Source: Polytrichum commune
Lineage: Eukaryota; Streptophyta; Polytrichopsida; Polytrichales; Polytrichaceae
Reading direction: 5' to 3'
DNA length: 64,000 bases
NCBI GenBank assembly: GCA_950295325.1
Contig: OX485807.1
Span: forward strand, 29,483,666-29,547,665
A program made the translations under genes and the position numbers. A model generated the notes under the pieces. That model saw nothing but the letters and a program-made list of their open reading frames with translations, did no database searches and was not told the origin of the DNA. Every line of letters starts with the position of its first letter. Within the stretch, counting starts at the first letter, position 1. Positions 1 through 13,800 of this stretch are shown in pieces.

Positions 1-521
1 GGTGTTATATACACAAAATTCTAGGATTAGAAAAAGTTTTTCAAAATTTCCAAAGCCGGTGCCAAACCAGATTGTCTGTGGAGACTGCTGCCTGAGAAAC
101 TGAGCATGTGTCTGCACAGTGGATGAAACCCCAACAATCTAAAAAGAATGGCACCTAAGGAGATCATTTGAGTCAACCTGTACAATAGGGTACAAAATCC
201 AAGCAGAGGTTTTTAGTCACCTCTGAAGAGGTCCACCTCTTCCCAATCTTCGTACCTGAACCCTCGTCGTAAAAGTACCCTCCTTCATTTTTTCGAAGTG
301 CACCAACTCTCGCAAATCCTTCAACTAACATTTCCCTCAAAAACCATATTCTGTATTCAACTTCCTTCAAAAAGATTGAACCCCAGTGACAAAGCGCTTA
401 TTCGTAGTGCGATGAAATTTCCAGAAATTACATCGTACAACCCATATAAAGAAGTGGGGCTGCCATTTCTGAGATCTTTTGTTGCTTTATTTCTGGTGAC
501 TCATCATTATGCTGATGATAC
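1..521. other. Downstream flank of the PIRL gene
   Basis: This stretch lies 3' of the minus-strand PIRL stop codon and probably holds its 3' UTR and terminator region. I see no coding exon, RNA gene or clear transposon end in it. The short ORFs here show no recognisable motif. Confidence 0.4.
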
Positions 522-3500
522 CTAAAGCTGTTGTTCAAGGTAGGAATCATCATCTGTGGCTTTTGGAGTTTTGGGCTGTGAAGTTGGCGACTGTGGCCAC
601 GCATTACCGCCAAAAATACTTGAGATGCCGCCAATTTGCACCTTGCTCAACCAGTTGTTCAAAACTGGTAACCAGCCCACCCCAGCGTCTGGGGTTTGAG
701 TCGCACCTGGAAAAGTTGCACTTCGAGAGAAGCTCTTTTCCTTTTCGGGTTTTAAGCTCTCGGTCCAAAGCATGGCCATGTGTGCCATAACTGCCTCAAA
801 ACCCTGCTCAACAACTTCCAATGGCGGCACCACGAGTGGATTTTCATCAAGTTTCAGTTTTGTCAAGTTTGTGAGCCGACCCATAGAAAGTGGGAGTTCG
901 TGAATCTGGTTAAAACTTAGGTCAAGCTCTGTGAGCGACACCAAATCGCCAATCGAGTCTGGGAGAGCGACAAAGTCATGGAAATTACTGCTGACATCGA
1001 GCAGTGCGAGGTTTGTGAGGTTGCCAATTGTGGCAGGTAGACCACGAAGTTTGTTGAAGTGAACATCAAGTACTCGCAACGAACGAAGCTCGCCAATCGA
1101 TGGTGGTAGGCTCGTTATCTTGTTCAACTGTAAGCAGAGCGTTTGCAGGTTGATCATTTGAAAGCCAAAGTCGGATGGCCACAATTCCACCTGGTTGAAA
1201 TTTGCAATGAGCTCCACTAGAGCACTGAAAGACCCACAAAATCACAACTATTAGAGTATAGATACAGCAATTTTAAACTTCCTGATGAATGTTCATATCT
1301 GAAAGTGCGTTTACACACAACTACTGCGGGTGGCTGAGTTGCAGTTTGGGCCCACCTTAAACACAACTAAGATTGTATTTTTGTTGACATGCAACTACTC
1401 TCAAGTAATTGTAAAGTGGATTTGACCTCAATGATCACCCCTCCTATTGATGCAATCTGTGGAGTAGAAACAAACAATTTCTGGATTCTAGTGGAAAGTG
1501 TCTTAGGAGTAATTGCCTCCTTCATAATTTTCTTCTCCCATGCTTTGGCCTAAAATTCTCGCCCAGTGCCACATGGTAACTACAAACAACATAGAACCAG
1601 AGAAAGTTTGAAACTACGACCATCGCCATTACTCCCAACTACACCTTGTATCATAGTTGGGCAAGGTAGAATAGTTGTGGTTGTGGTTGTCATCAATGCA
1701 CCTTATCCCTCCTTATATAACCCTCAAAAAATAAAATCAAAGGAAGTTTGAAACTACAAACACCAATCACCGAAATGGTGGTTGTGTGTAAATGCCCCTT
1801 CGTTCTCCTTTGATATCTAAAACGTACACCGAGAAAGATTTGGGGTTTTCCATAATATTACTAAATAGAATAATATGCTCTGCAAATAAGCAAGGAAGTG
1901 ACTGAAAGTGTAGACTTGCGACACAAGTGACAGACCTGAAAATAAAATATATTTTATGTGTAAATAGAAACATTGTGATGAAGACAAGTCTTTTGCTGTA
2001 CCTGCAGTGTCCAAGACTCGCAGGAAACACCCGAAGCAGGTTTTTGGAGACGTCAATTGATTTTAGATTTTTGAGAAAGCCAATGGAGTCAGGAAGCGCC
2101 TTCAGTTGATTATGTTGTAAATCAAGCCTCTCCAGGTTCACAAGACCAGCTATGGAATCTGGTATCAACTGTCACAAAAACCAAAATTAGGCGATTCCTG
2201 TTAGTATAATTTGAGAAGAAGGGTTAAGGTATATGCGCCTTATTTGGTCACTTCTTATTCAGACACCTATGTTTGAGTGGTATATGGCAAGGCTTGTAAT
2301 AACAAATGGACACACAAATCATGCCTGTCTCGTGAAACTCAGATGCATGTAACTTGATATGACAATCTTTGAGATTCACAATTGCTAGCTGGATGAGGCA
2401 ATTCCTGATCAGACCCAACCAATGAGAACTAGAGAGAGTTATTCCTCGACTCCAATGAGTTGTTCAAGTGATTGAATATATAGACACCATTCTAGGTTCA
2501 ATTATTCACATCACAATTGAGATAAAGACTACATGATCACTTAAAAGAGAGCATCTTCTCTTTGACCTATGATAACTTTTGCATCTTGTGAAACTCTGAT
2601 TCTGAAACTTGAAATAACAATGATCCTTGTGATTCTCTTTGTCATTCACAATTGCTAACTAGATGGGGCAATTCCCAATTATATCGAACCGCCATAAATG
2701 AATACAGAGTTGGAAGTGCCCACAATAGGACCACGTACCTAAATTCTTTTCTTGCTAGGAAAGAAATGCCATGAGAACCACAGAGAGTTATTTTTTCTCA
2801 CCTCCAATGAGTTGTTGGACAAGTTTAAGGAGACGAGTGACGTTATTCTACCAAACGATTCCGGCAGGTGCATCAAAAACTGGCCACTGAGATTAAGACT
2901 GTCAAGCTGCCCCTCAAGTGCTTCCTGGAGTTTTGATGACACGTCATTGTCGGTTTTCTCCACAACATCTGCAGGAACTTCCACAGGCATATCCTCGATG
3001 CCCTCTAGTGCAAATTCCGCCTGCTTAAGCTCCTCCTCATATTTTATGTGAAGCTCATCTAATTCAATCAAGGCTTCATATGGCTCTTTTGCCTTTGCTG
3101 CAGAAATCTGAAATGCCTGCACCTAAAGCCCACATTAAAGCCATAAATAAGTCTTCCTAGATTTCTTCCTCAAAATACAGATACCATCCTAGATTTCTTA
3201 CACAAGTTGTTAACTGACACAATGATGTGTATAACGCATTTAAGTTATCCTCCTGCAAGGCAATTATGCCATTTGAGAACCTCAAAGTATGCATAACATA
3301 ACTCAGCTGATGAGCTATGTCCATGGGCCCCCGCAGTAGATTCAAGAATAAAGACTCCAGATGCAGGAATCCCACTGCTTCAGACTGAATGTGAAGTCAG
3401 GGTAGCTGAACACAGCTGAACATCAGCTGAGTAATGTTATGTGGTGAGAGATATTGAGGTAAGCAAAACCTAATGAAATTTCACAAGGTGCAAGAAAAAA

Positions 3501-5169
3501 GGTCATGGCAAAATTCATAATCGACATGCCTACAACAATTTACTCCAAGCACACAGCAACCTTAACAACAGTAATAGGTAATTCACACTGCACCATCTGC
3601 TGAAGAAAACAAATTTCCCAATCACCAACTTCTGTGAAACCCATCCCTACATGTGAGCATAAGGTATGTGGGCTTCTTAATTGAACACCTATTCTTGAGT
3701 GGTGTATGGCAAGGTTTGTACTCAAGAAGAGACACCAAAAAGACAAGTGTTACAAACAGGATTGAGCTATGTGCTTAAAATATAGACACTAGGTTTAATA
3801 GTGAATACCATCACAATTGGGAGGGCCTACGTGACCACATCAATAGAAAGGAGAACCTTCACTTTGACCTCTTCTTATAACTTTTGTGTGTCATAAAAGT
3901 CCAATTCTGAAACTTGAAATGACAAATCTTTGTGATTCATTGCACTTACTAATTGCTAACCGGATGAGACAATTTTGGATCCAAACCAACACCCAAAATT
4001 GTCTGTGGAGTTGGAAGTGCCCACAATAAGGGACACATACCTTACTCAAACAAAGACACATGTTACACAGAGATTGGACTATGTGCTCAAAACATAGACA
4101 CCGTTCTAAGTTCAATGTGAACATCATCACAGTTGGGAGGGCCTAATTTAAGACCATTTAAAAGTGAAAACAAAACCTTCGATTCGACCTCTTCCTATCA
4201 CTTTTGTGTCTCATGAAACTCTGATTCTGAAACTTGAATCAACAATCTTCGTGGTTCATTGCAATTGCTAGCCTCAGATGGGACAATTTCTGATCCACAT
4301 CCGACACCCACAATTGTCCATGGAGTTGGAAGAACAGACACCCAAAAAAACCCATGTTACGAGAAGATTGGACTATGTGCACAAAACATATAAACATCAT
4401 TCTAACTTTAATAGTGAACATCGTTGCAATTGGGAGGGCCTACTTGACCACTTATAAATTTTGCATCTCGTGAACCCCAATTCTTGTAATTCATCACAAT
4501 TGCTAACAGATTGAGACAATTTCCAATCCAACCTAACACCCAAAATCGTCCATGGAGTTGGAAGTGCCCACAATTGGGCCTCATACCTACTCACAACAAA
4601 GACACGTGTTACGCCAAGATTTGACTATGTACTCAAAATATAGACACCGTTATAGTTTCAATAGTGAACATCATCACAATTGGGAGGGCCTATGTGACCA
4701 CTTAAAGAGAAAACAGAATCTTCACTTTGACCTCTTCTCACAACTTTTGCATTTGTGAAACTCCAATTCCTTATTCATCGCAATTGCTAACCGGGTGAGA
4801 CAATTTCCAATCCAATTCCCATCCAAAATTGGAAGTGCCCATAATTGGACCACACACAATCCTTACTCCAAACTAAAACAGAAACAAAAGCAAAAAAGTG
4901 CACAAACCAACCTGGTCCGCACTCCAATTCTCAATATCTTCACCAGGAGGACAGGGTGCTGCAGAAATGTTGGCCAACTGGTCTTTCAAGCACGCTTCGA
5001 TGTTGGCAATTGCCTTGCGAGCTTCCTCAACTTCAACTGCATCTGGGCGAGGCCCTAGCTCCCTCAACTTAGCCCTCACATCTGCCACTTTTGCGACTTC
5101 TCTTGGAATTGGTGATGCTTCTTCCACCTTTATGCAAAACCCTCCGCCCTCCATCTCTGCATGTTCCAT
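522..5169 (-). CDS. Plant intracellular Ras-group-related LRR protein (PIRL)
   Basis: PIRLs are cytoplasmic leucine-rich-repeat proteins specific to plants; Arabidopsis members act in pollen and gametophyte development, probably as scaffolds. The model has four exons: 4912-5169, 2802-3122, 2002-2168 and 522-1224. They join in phase (0, 0, 2) into 482 aa. The N-terminal part (aa 1-150) holds the PIRL signature LRELGPRPDAVEVEEAR and a charged helical stretch. About ten 23-residue LRRs of the LxxLxLxxNxLxxLPxxIGxL type cover aa 159-383, ending with the family motif ENPLVVPPLEVVEQG. A Ser/Pro-rich tail follows. The start is the first ATG after an in-frame TGA near 5205. It gives a shorter N-terminus than many PIRLs, so an upstream exon is possible. 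Donors are GTTGGT, GTGAGA and GTACAG. All three introns carry repeat insertions. Confidence 0.93.
1306..1799. mobile_element. Harbinger-like miniature element in PIRL intron 3 (family G)
   Basis: The ends are imperfect inverted repeats: GCGTTTACACACAACTA at the left and, read inward from the right, GGGGCATTTACACACAACCA. A homologous stretch in the same orientation lies at about 33230-33565 in a ThrE intron. There is no coding capacity. The terminal sequence resembles PIF/Harbinger (Tourist) miniature elements, but I could not define a clean target-site duplication. The boundaries are uncertain by a few bases. Confidence 0.55.
2225..2755. repeat. Diverged family-B repeat in PIRL intron 2
   Basis: The left edge starts TAAGGTATATGCGCC and the body contains the GACAATCTTTGAGATTCAC, CAATTGCTAGCTGGATGAGG and GGAAGTGCCCACAATAGGAC blocks shared with the array in PIRL intron 1. 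It appears to hold two partial units. It extends up to, but not into, exon 2, which ends at 2802. Confidence 0.5.
3661..4870. repeat. Tandem array of family-B units in PIRL intron 1
   Basis: About four partial copies of a roughly 280-bp unit follow each other, starting near 3661, 4045, 4335 and 4600. Shared blocks are GACACGTGTTAC, GAACATCATCACAATTGGGA, CTTCACTTTGACCTCTTC, CAATTGCTAACCGGATGAG and CATGGAGTTGGAAGTGCCCA. The first unit (3661-4044) looks complete: it begins TAAGGTATGTGGGC and ends with the inverse, CATACCTTA. This suggests a miniature transposon that was later amplified or nested. Non-coding. Confidence 0.65.
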
Positions 5170-5286
5170 CAGAATTGCCGATTCTAATTCTAACACAGTA
5201 AATCAGGGCTATTCTCCAAGCATCGTGCAACACAATTCGAAGCACTCATAACCCTAGGTCTCTTTACAACCTAGAACCTTTCCCAC

Positions 5287-5315
5287 TTCTCTCTCTCTCT
5301 CCCTCTCTCTCTCTG
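5287..5315. repeat. CT-rich microsatellite upstream of PIRL
   Basis: A (CT)n tract lies about 120-145 bp upstream of the PIRL start codon. CT/GA tracts are common in plant 5' UTRs and core promoters, so it may mark the PIRL leader, but this is inference from position only. Confidence 0.6.
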
Positions 5316-7850
5316 TGTTTTTGCTACTTCTGCATTTCCAAACCTCTGATTCTAAAGTAAGAGGCTTAAAAGAAGCTTCTAAAATCCTTTTTGATAAAGA
5401 TAAAGGTTAACTTGCGTTAGCGCTACTACTGTAGTGTACTGCTTAAATAAGTTGGGCGACCATTTTAGGGCTTCCTAGTTTTCCAACGTCCTTACAAAAC
5501 CTTCAGAGTTTGAAGTTTGGGTATGTGGGTGTTATTGGTTCAATTTTTAACGTTCTCCAACATCTGCCAATTAGATTTACACAACAAAACTCGTGTTGCA
5601 TTAGTAAAACTATGATGAAACATCTGTAAAAATTGGATTGGACATCAGACCTCCCCTGATTGGTTTTTTAATTGGATGCATAGGTCCTCCCAATCGTGTT
5701 CACTATTGAGTGTAGAGTAGTTATTAATATTTGAAGACATAGCCCGATCTCTTTCAAACATGTGACTTTTCCATGTTTGCTCTTTGATCCTCACCGAATC
5801 ACATTTCAATCAAATGTAGGGGTCCGATTAAAAAAAATGGGCCATTTAAGACCTATCTATCTTTGGACAAATTGGTTCAATGTATGACCTATATAGGTGC
5901 TCACACAATTTCTACAAGCCTTGTCATTGCAATTCTAAACCCTTCAAGGACACATGGTCCTAACATATATATATGGCCATATACACAATTTCTATGAGCT
6001 TCACAATTTCTATGAACTCTACACGTTCCATCAAGGTTCATGTTTTATATAATTATGGGTTTGAAACCTTATTTTATATATTGGCATATGTACGTCAAGG
6101 AAAGAATAAAAACACGTTCATACTTGACATTGATTGTCAGAGTCTAACATATATATGTATTGGCATCCAAGGGCAGCCATGTTGCATATTTGAACTGAAA
6201 TCTTCAATAACATCAAGGCATCCAATTGATCAAAAGGTGCACTTGAAGAATAATTTAAGTTTAGATAAGGTCACTTTGACATAAATTGGCTAAATGTGGA
6301 ATGGTTTAGCTCATACATACATTTATGTGCATGGAGAGGCCTAGCATGGACCACTTGGACGCTTATTGATTAAAGTCTTTACAAGCTATGCCCTAGAGCA
6401 TAGGCTCCCCAATTTATTTCTTTTTTTTTTGCCCTTAAGTTTGTTCTTGGATGAATGTATGCAGATAAATGTGGGAACTAGATAACTAAATGTGGGAACT
6501 AGATAACTAAATGTGGATAAATGTGGATGAACTAAGTTAGTTTTAGATAACTAGAACTTCATGTAAGAAACTAGATAGAGCTATCTAGAACCTAAGTTGA
6601 CTCCCATTATTAAGATAAGGCATGGGGGGAGCTATAGACCACGACTACAACACGACAACTTCAACCATCATCAACTCATCCAAGGGACAAAGCTTTATGT
6701 GCATGGCACCTTTGTTTATGTTTTATGTACAAGGTTGATGGGTCTTCACTGGATACTTTTTCCAGCTAGACCACCTCTCCTAGAATGTTGAAACATGCGA
6801 CTAGAATGAGATGGTTAGCAAATCCAAGAATCTCATACATGTTTGCTATTCCAAAGTTCTATTCTCACTAGCCATAAAGGATCGTGTTATGATTAACGAT
6901 TCACCACAACACGATTTTGGAACTACCATTCACTTCTAGCATCAATGAAGTCAGATACAAGAATAGCTTTTGAAATGCCATCTTCTGACCGCATGTGAGA
7001 ATAGAACACTGACGCCTAAAAATCACGGGACTCATCGAATATTCGATGACATTAAGATCTGCATAGAAATCATAAAATAAACCAGAAAGACCTAATTTCT
7101 CCAGATTCAGACACCCAATTGACAAACAACTCCGTATGATTGCTCAACAAGCAAGGGCTCGATTCAGAACCACTTTACAAAATTTACACTTCATTAGCTG
7201 TTAACAATCTGAGGAATTTGGGAGGAACTCCATCGGAGTCACCCAATGCACTATTAGAGTTCTGCTTGATCACATTCGTGCCTATGTTCTAATTCAAGAA
7301 TCAAAATTGAGCCCGAGTTACTTCACAGGATTCGCATGTTCTTGACCGCATCTTGCAAGAAGCATTTCAAAACATCTAGTGAGCAAAATGGGAGAAGATC
7401 AATTGTTGATAAATAGGTTGCCTGAAACATCTCCTTTTGACTTAGAATGTTGTAAAGCGACCCCATCTCTCTGTTTGCCCTTAGTTTCTTAGGGTAGGTT
7501 GCTTGTGACCTACCACTAGGGGTTTTGCGAAGGCCACACGGCCACCATGTTGTCACATGCTGTCATGTTTTCAGGCTCGACTTGCAAGAAATCTTTAAGC
7601 TCGACCCCACTTGTTTGGGGTTTTTTTTCACTTATGGTTAAACACTGTGCGGGTCGAAGAATTGGTGTTGGAAGGTGGTGGGATTCGAAGGTTGTACGAG
7701 AACCGGCAACCCAAAGAAACAACACGCGAAGAGCCTGGGTGGATTCCGTTTGAATGAGCATTTTTTATCCCTCTCCTTTATCCGCCTCCGTATGGCGTGA
7801 TCTTCACCCAATGAAATAACCACGCATGAGTTCTTTAGAAGATTGTGAGA
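5316..7850. other. Intergenic region between PIRL and phospholipase D
   Basis: This 2.5-kb gap separates the 5' side of PIRL from the 3' end of the phospholipase D gene. It holds an inverted family-B fragment at about 5645-5860, an exact 21-bp tandem repeat at about 6467-6520, and a family-B terminal piece at about 6737-6830. The last few hundred bases probably include the phospholipase D 3' UTR. I see no further gene. Confidence 0.5.
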
Positions 7851-10800
7851 TCAAACGGTCAAGATCCGCGGGTACGTAGGTTTGTCTGCTCCCAAAACCT
7901 GTCCGTTGGAGTCCGGGAAATGCTCATGCCCCGGGATGCTTTCGATGCTCCCGCCTTCTTTGATCACATAAGGGTACCTCATCAAGTGCCCTTGCATGTC
8001 CACAATGGGTTCGGGTCTCGAATACTCCTCCCAATACCGGCTCGCGAGCTCGTTCACTCTCTTCATGCACTCTTGTGTCCACGGCCGGTCGAAAACCTCC
8101 TCTTGATACCCCAAGTGCTCGAACCAAGTGGAAACCCTAAACCCGTGCACGGATCCCCGTGGAATTCCGTCGGCCGAGTGGGCCATCGTGTGGTGTGGTT
8201 GGAACGCGCCCATGGCCATCTCCGTGTCTCGGCCTCCATCCATTGATCTTTGGTTGATGTTTGCGGAGCCAATTATAAGATACTCATCATCGACTGCAAA
8301 AAAGAACGAAAGAAACAAAGAAAAAATGACAATTCTTAGTGGGTTTCAGGTTCATGAGGAATTGGGAAGACTCTGGATAGTATTGGAACTCGATTCATTA
8401 GTACTAGTACCCCCTCTCTTCCTGCGCCAAAGAGATTTTTAGCGCAAGAAAACAAGAAATGGAAAAAATGATCCTCATGACAACAATGACATATTCCCCG
8501 GCAAACTTGTGATGATGATGACACTCATATGAGTGTTGCTACGATTAACCCACATACTTGGGAGCCATTTTTCTTACTCTCTACGGGCCGCTATTCATAT
8601 GTTGGTTGAAGTTCACCAGCAAGTGACACTTTCTCCCCACGGTTCACATGAATAACTAAACCAAGAACCAAATCGAGATTGTTGTTCGCTATTGAAAGTA
8701 GAGGTGAAGTAGAGGTGAAGTAGAGGATAGTTCCGCATGAAATAAACTGAAACTCGGTTGTACGAGTTCCACACGATCATGAATCCCACAACACTCATTC
8801 TAAGTGCAACGTAAAAAGCTCAATAGCACTCGTTGAGGCAACTCGGGCACTTACCAACCATCATCTTGGCATGGCAATAAACCATGAACCGCCGATTCAC
8901 TTGCGACTTGTGGTAATCCGTGCCCACTTTCGGCCGTTGCGGCGGAACATACTCATTCAGCTTCACCGTCTCCCGGTTCCCTAAGCAGTAGAAGCTCAAG
9001 TAATCCGTCATATCCTCGTGCTCCCGGCCCGTGTCTTGCAAAGCTTTGTGAACAATTTTATACATCATTTCCAACGTCTTCCTATGATACAACATGATGT
9101 CCTGACCGGACAGGCTTGTGGGGGCCCCGTCCGGCCACAATGGGTTCACCACAAACACACTAAACTCCTCGCCCGCACGGATTTTACTCGCGATTTTGAG
9201 GGCAATCTCGAGGGGGATTAATTGCGCCGCCGATTCGTCCCTGAACCCCGGCTCCCACATGTGGGAGCTTCCGAGGAAATACTGATTCTCAATGTACAGG
9301 AAGCGTTTTGCGCGCCGGATCGCTTGGATGTATGCGTCTTGGATGCTCCTTTCCGTCACATTGCCTGCCGCCTGCCGGGCCAGCCCGGCATTGAAGACCT
9401 CCACCTGGTCATTCAGATTTATTTACTTGTTTATTGTTAATTCAGTTACTGTAGAAAGTCCAAGATTCGAAACTAATTTCATGCCCCGATCACACCAAAC
9501 TTTCCGTCCCGTTCCAACTGTGAAATTACTGGGGATTATGTTCCAAAATAGATGTTGGTCCACCACATTTCACACTGTTACAGCCGGAGATGCCGACGGA
9601 TGGTGTCTGAACTGGCCGGTGTGATCAGCCCCTCAGTCTTTCCCCATCACCCTTCAGGATTTATTGCAGGTCTATTTCGGGTACTTGATGTTTTCATGAA
9701 CACCCAGATTTGAGTGTTGCGTGGTTAGGTCTGGCTCTAAGAAAGCACATCCAAAAGACGTGAGTTTTGAAGAGACATCTGTCTACATGCTCAGAATTTG
9801 TTAACCAATCAAGACTCAATAGTGAACATAATTGGGAGGAGCCATGTGACCGAGTAATGGCTCCATGGCTGTCACCTTCCAGAATTCACATCAATGCACG
9901 GCGGGCTCCCAATTTCTCTGCGATTGAACTGGGGCTTCTCCATCCACATTCACGGATCAGCCAAATTTTATAGTTCACGAACTGGAGTTTTGCCAGTTTC
10001 ACAACAGATCAGACAATATTTTATAGTTGCACATATTGGAGTTTTATCTCATAACGAACAGCACAAAGTAACCATTTAAGACACATCTACCTTACTGAAA
10101 TTATTATTATTATTCACAGTTATAATCACACTTATATTCACACTTTTTCTTTGAAAACCTTGAAAAACGTGAAAAACACACACACTTACTGACCTGGTCG
10201 TGTGGCAGGCCCACCCCGGATGTCTCGTCCAGCGACCGGAACAGCTGGGCGTGCCACGTTTCGGGGTCGTCCTCCTCCGTGACAGGCGTCGGCGGGCAAA
10301 AAACTTCTCGGTCATCAATCGACACCAACAAATGCTCCCTCATTTTCCCGGCTTGCTTTAGCCACCGTTGCCGGAAATTTTCGTGGACGTCCCACGCTAC
10401 TTCACCTTCGAGCCGGGAATAGCAATCGTGCCAAGGCTCCCGGGGCCCGCCCATCGCCAGTGTGGCGCCCGGAATGCTTCCTTGGTGGAAATCGTTCTTG
10501 AACAAAGTATCTAGGTGTTGGAAAATTGGGTGGGCCGGGTAGCAATACCGGCCGTCGCATAGGTCAATTCCACCTTGAAATGCGAGAATTCGGCGAGGCG
10601 CGGAATGCAATGAGGGTATTGTTGCCGGTGCGTCCATGCAAACCACCTTCTGGTGATGCGTGAAAATAAAACCGGTGACGAGCTTGAACTCCTTCGCTTT
10701 TGGGTTACGGGGACACAACAGACAGTGCACCTATACAAAAAGAAAAAAACCAATTAATCCCAAAGTTGTTAGTAAGGGATATTAAGAATCTGTAAGTTTT

Positions 10801-13800
10801 TCGTATGTGTTGATATCAAGTTGAGGCACCTGGTACTGCGAATTGGTTGATTTGTACGTGTTTTCAATATGTGTAGTATTAATTAAGGCATTCGTCGCTG
10901 CTTCTTTGATTACCTTTGAATTCAAGTTTGAAATTCTCTACAAACCATCAAACACCTTCAAAACCGATATCCTTTTTGGAAGTTGCGCGAAATTGGCACA
11001 CCTGATCTGATATACTTCTCTGGAATCCAATGAAATGTTGAATTTGACATATTTATGAGCTCCATGTTGATGATGTTCGGAGATTGGCTAAACTATGTAG
11101 CATCTTAAAAATAACATCCTAGAGTAGCACTGAAGGCATTCCTTAGCATTCATAGGATGTGAGCCTAAAACAGACACTTCTCTTAAATGGCCATTAATGT
11201 ATGATGCTCTTAGATTTGCATCCTAAAATGAAGAGGCATGCTACACTTTTAGAAGATTTTGACCACTTTACGACTGGAGTCCAGATTCTAGGCGTCAAGA
11301 TATAAGGTAGACATGCCTAATTGGGTTACTCATCTTTGATTGGACACCTATATATTGAGTGGCATGTGAGTAGGTGTGGCTCCAAGAACAGATACAAAAA
11401 AGACGTGTTCAAAAGAGGTTGAACGATGTGCTCAAAATATGATAACCATTCTGAACTCAGTAGTGAACATAATTGGGGGGGGTAACCTATATGACCATGC
11501 TATGACCATTTAATGCGCACGAGAATCTTCACTTTGAAGATGAGTAAGATAGTCATATGAGCTCTGAAAATTATGAGGAAGGCGACTACAGGCTCGATTT
11601 GGATTTGCTAACCATCTTGTACTAATCACGTGTTGCATATCCCACAAGCACAATTATCCAATTTCGAATATTTACAACAAAAGCCTTACCTTGGTGTGCC
11701 GAAAATATGCAAACGTGTCTTCATCGTGCGAGTTCATGATGCCATTTAGTAAATGCGAGTTGTCCGTCTTGTCGTCCCACACCAACATGAGCACGGTGAC
11801 GCCCTCGTTGGCTTTCCGAACAAGAAGCTCCCCTAGGGTTTCCCCCAAGTTTCCAGGCAAAGATTTGCCATCCTTGTCGCGGATGAGAGCGATGGTGACA
11901 TTTATCGACCATCCCGCGACATAAATGAAGTGTTTCGCATCGTCCATGGCATGGTACACGGTCTCCCACCCCTTCTCCGGGACGTAATTTTTCCCGTTGT
12001 CCAGCCGGATCTGCGGCTTAAAAGTTTCGTCAATGTGTGAGTTTTGGTACGGAGTCATCTTGCACCCTTTTCGCATCGGAAACAAGGTGTGCGAAACGCC
12101 CTCGAATGCTCCGCCGTCCACTCCGCCGTCCCAATACCTACAAACAGTTGGGTTCGAGGAATAAATCAATTCATGTTCAAGTCTTCAGGAATATTCCCCG
12201 GTCTCGTTTTAGAGGAATCGACTACATTAAACTTTGGTACAACACATAAAAACCAAAAGAAATCAACATGTACCCAATTGGTCTTGGCGTGTAGACCAAT
12301 TTCGTCCCAAATTCTCCCATTCCCTACCCAATACATAACATTGTTGAGCTCCTTATGCAACATCAGTAGTCATTGCAACAAGATTAATGCGCTAATTCTG
12401 TACGCAGTAAGGTCGAAACTAGCTTACCCGGGTTTATGATTAACCTAAATATGCTAGCTTTAGGCAAACATGGGTTACCATACCCGGGTCATAAGAATGT
12501 TGTTTTTACCTGTCTTTTGTGCAGTGCGTGAACCGGAGTATAATATGAAACTTGGCTAAGCCTTCGTGGTCGCCCTCGAGCTCGAACCACCCGTCAATCT
12601 TCTCTCCCTCTAAAAGCTCATCGGAGACGGGGATTTTAGCTGTCCCCATGTACACGCTGCCCGAGTACACAAACACGTTGATGGAGGCCACTTCGTGACC
12701 GCAGAAAATCCGGAACGACTCCTGCCATTTGACCACCTTCTTGCGGTTGACGGAGCGAGTGCGAGCCACCCGCACCGGGGGCAGCTCCACCGTGGCAATC
12801 ACGCCGCCGAGAAAATCATCAATTTTCTGCAAAAACCCCCCAACCCCGAATGTTTAAGCACGGATGGTTATATCCCAACTCTACAAATGGCGTCTCTCTA
12901 TCTCCCTGTCGATTGATCTTGATGCATTCGCACCGATATCGATCCTATGCCCTTCCATTTCTCAAGCACCGTAGTGTTTATGGTCGACTGCCTTAAATTA
13001 CGTGGGTGGATACACACTCCATTCCTCAAGCATCTAAGTTGTTACTTGGGAGTCATTTTCGGGCAACTTTCCGCGTTTCGACATGTCGTGCTTCACATGA
13101 TGAAATGGAACCCACAGTGAACCAACGACCCCTACAAGAAGCTTACTCCCTCATTACATCTGTGCACATAACAATCGCCTTCCATTGCTCGCGGAATCAA
13201 GTGTTAAGGTGACTACCTTACTTTACTTGTGCAGCTGCATTCGATTTCTCAAGCATCTAGGTGTTGCCGTAAGTAACCTACTTGGCACCTCCATTCTATT
13301 CTCAAGCAGCTAAGTGTTGCGGTAGCTCGCCGGCGCTCGCATTCCCTTGCTCAAGTATCTAAGTGTTAAGAGGGAGTTATCGCATACGAGCGTAGTACCC
13401 CTCATCCATCCAACATAGAAACTTGACCCCTGTTGGTTTGTGGCCGATTCATCTCAAAGGAATTGGACTAGACTAATTCACGGTCTTTGAAGCTAATTCC
13501 GGTGTCAAATCAACTAGACAGAGTAACCTCCGGGCTGCAAACTGTTTCAGAGCTTTTGTGTTGATGAATGAGAGGTACGCTCGTATGCCATAATTCCCTC
13601 TCTCCTTAACCCGTTTAAGAGACAGTTTCAATGGTTGCTACAGGCAATTATCCACATGTCAGTTCAACTTCACACACAAGTGCGAGCGGTTGCTCATCCT
13701 GCAGCTTCATTTAAGCTTGTGAATGCTTCCCAGGTATAAATGAACCGACGACCGATATGAGATTTGTTTTCCTCTCCTCTTCTCTTCTAGTGTCCCCGTT

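Noticed and set aside
4898-5251. 117-codon plus-strand ORF over PIRL exon 1
   Set aside because: Antisense shadow of the conserved PIRL exon.
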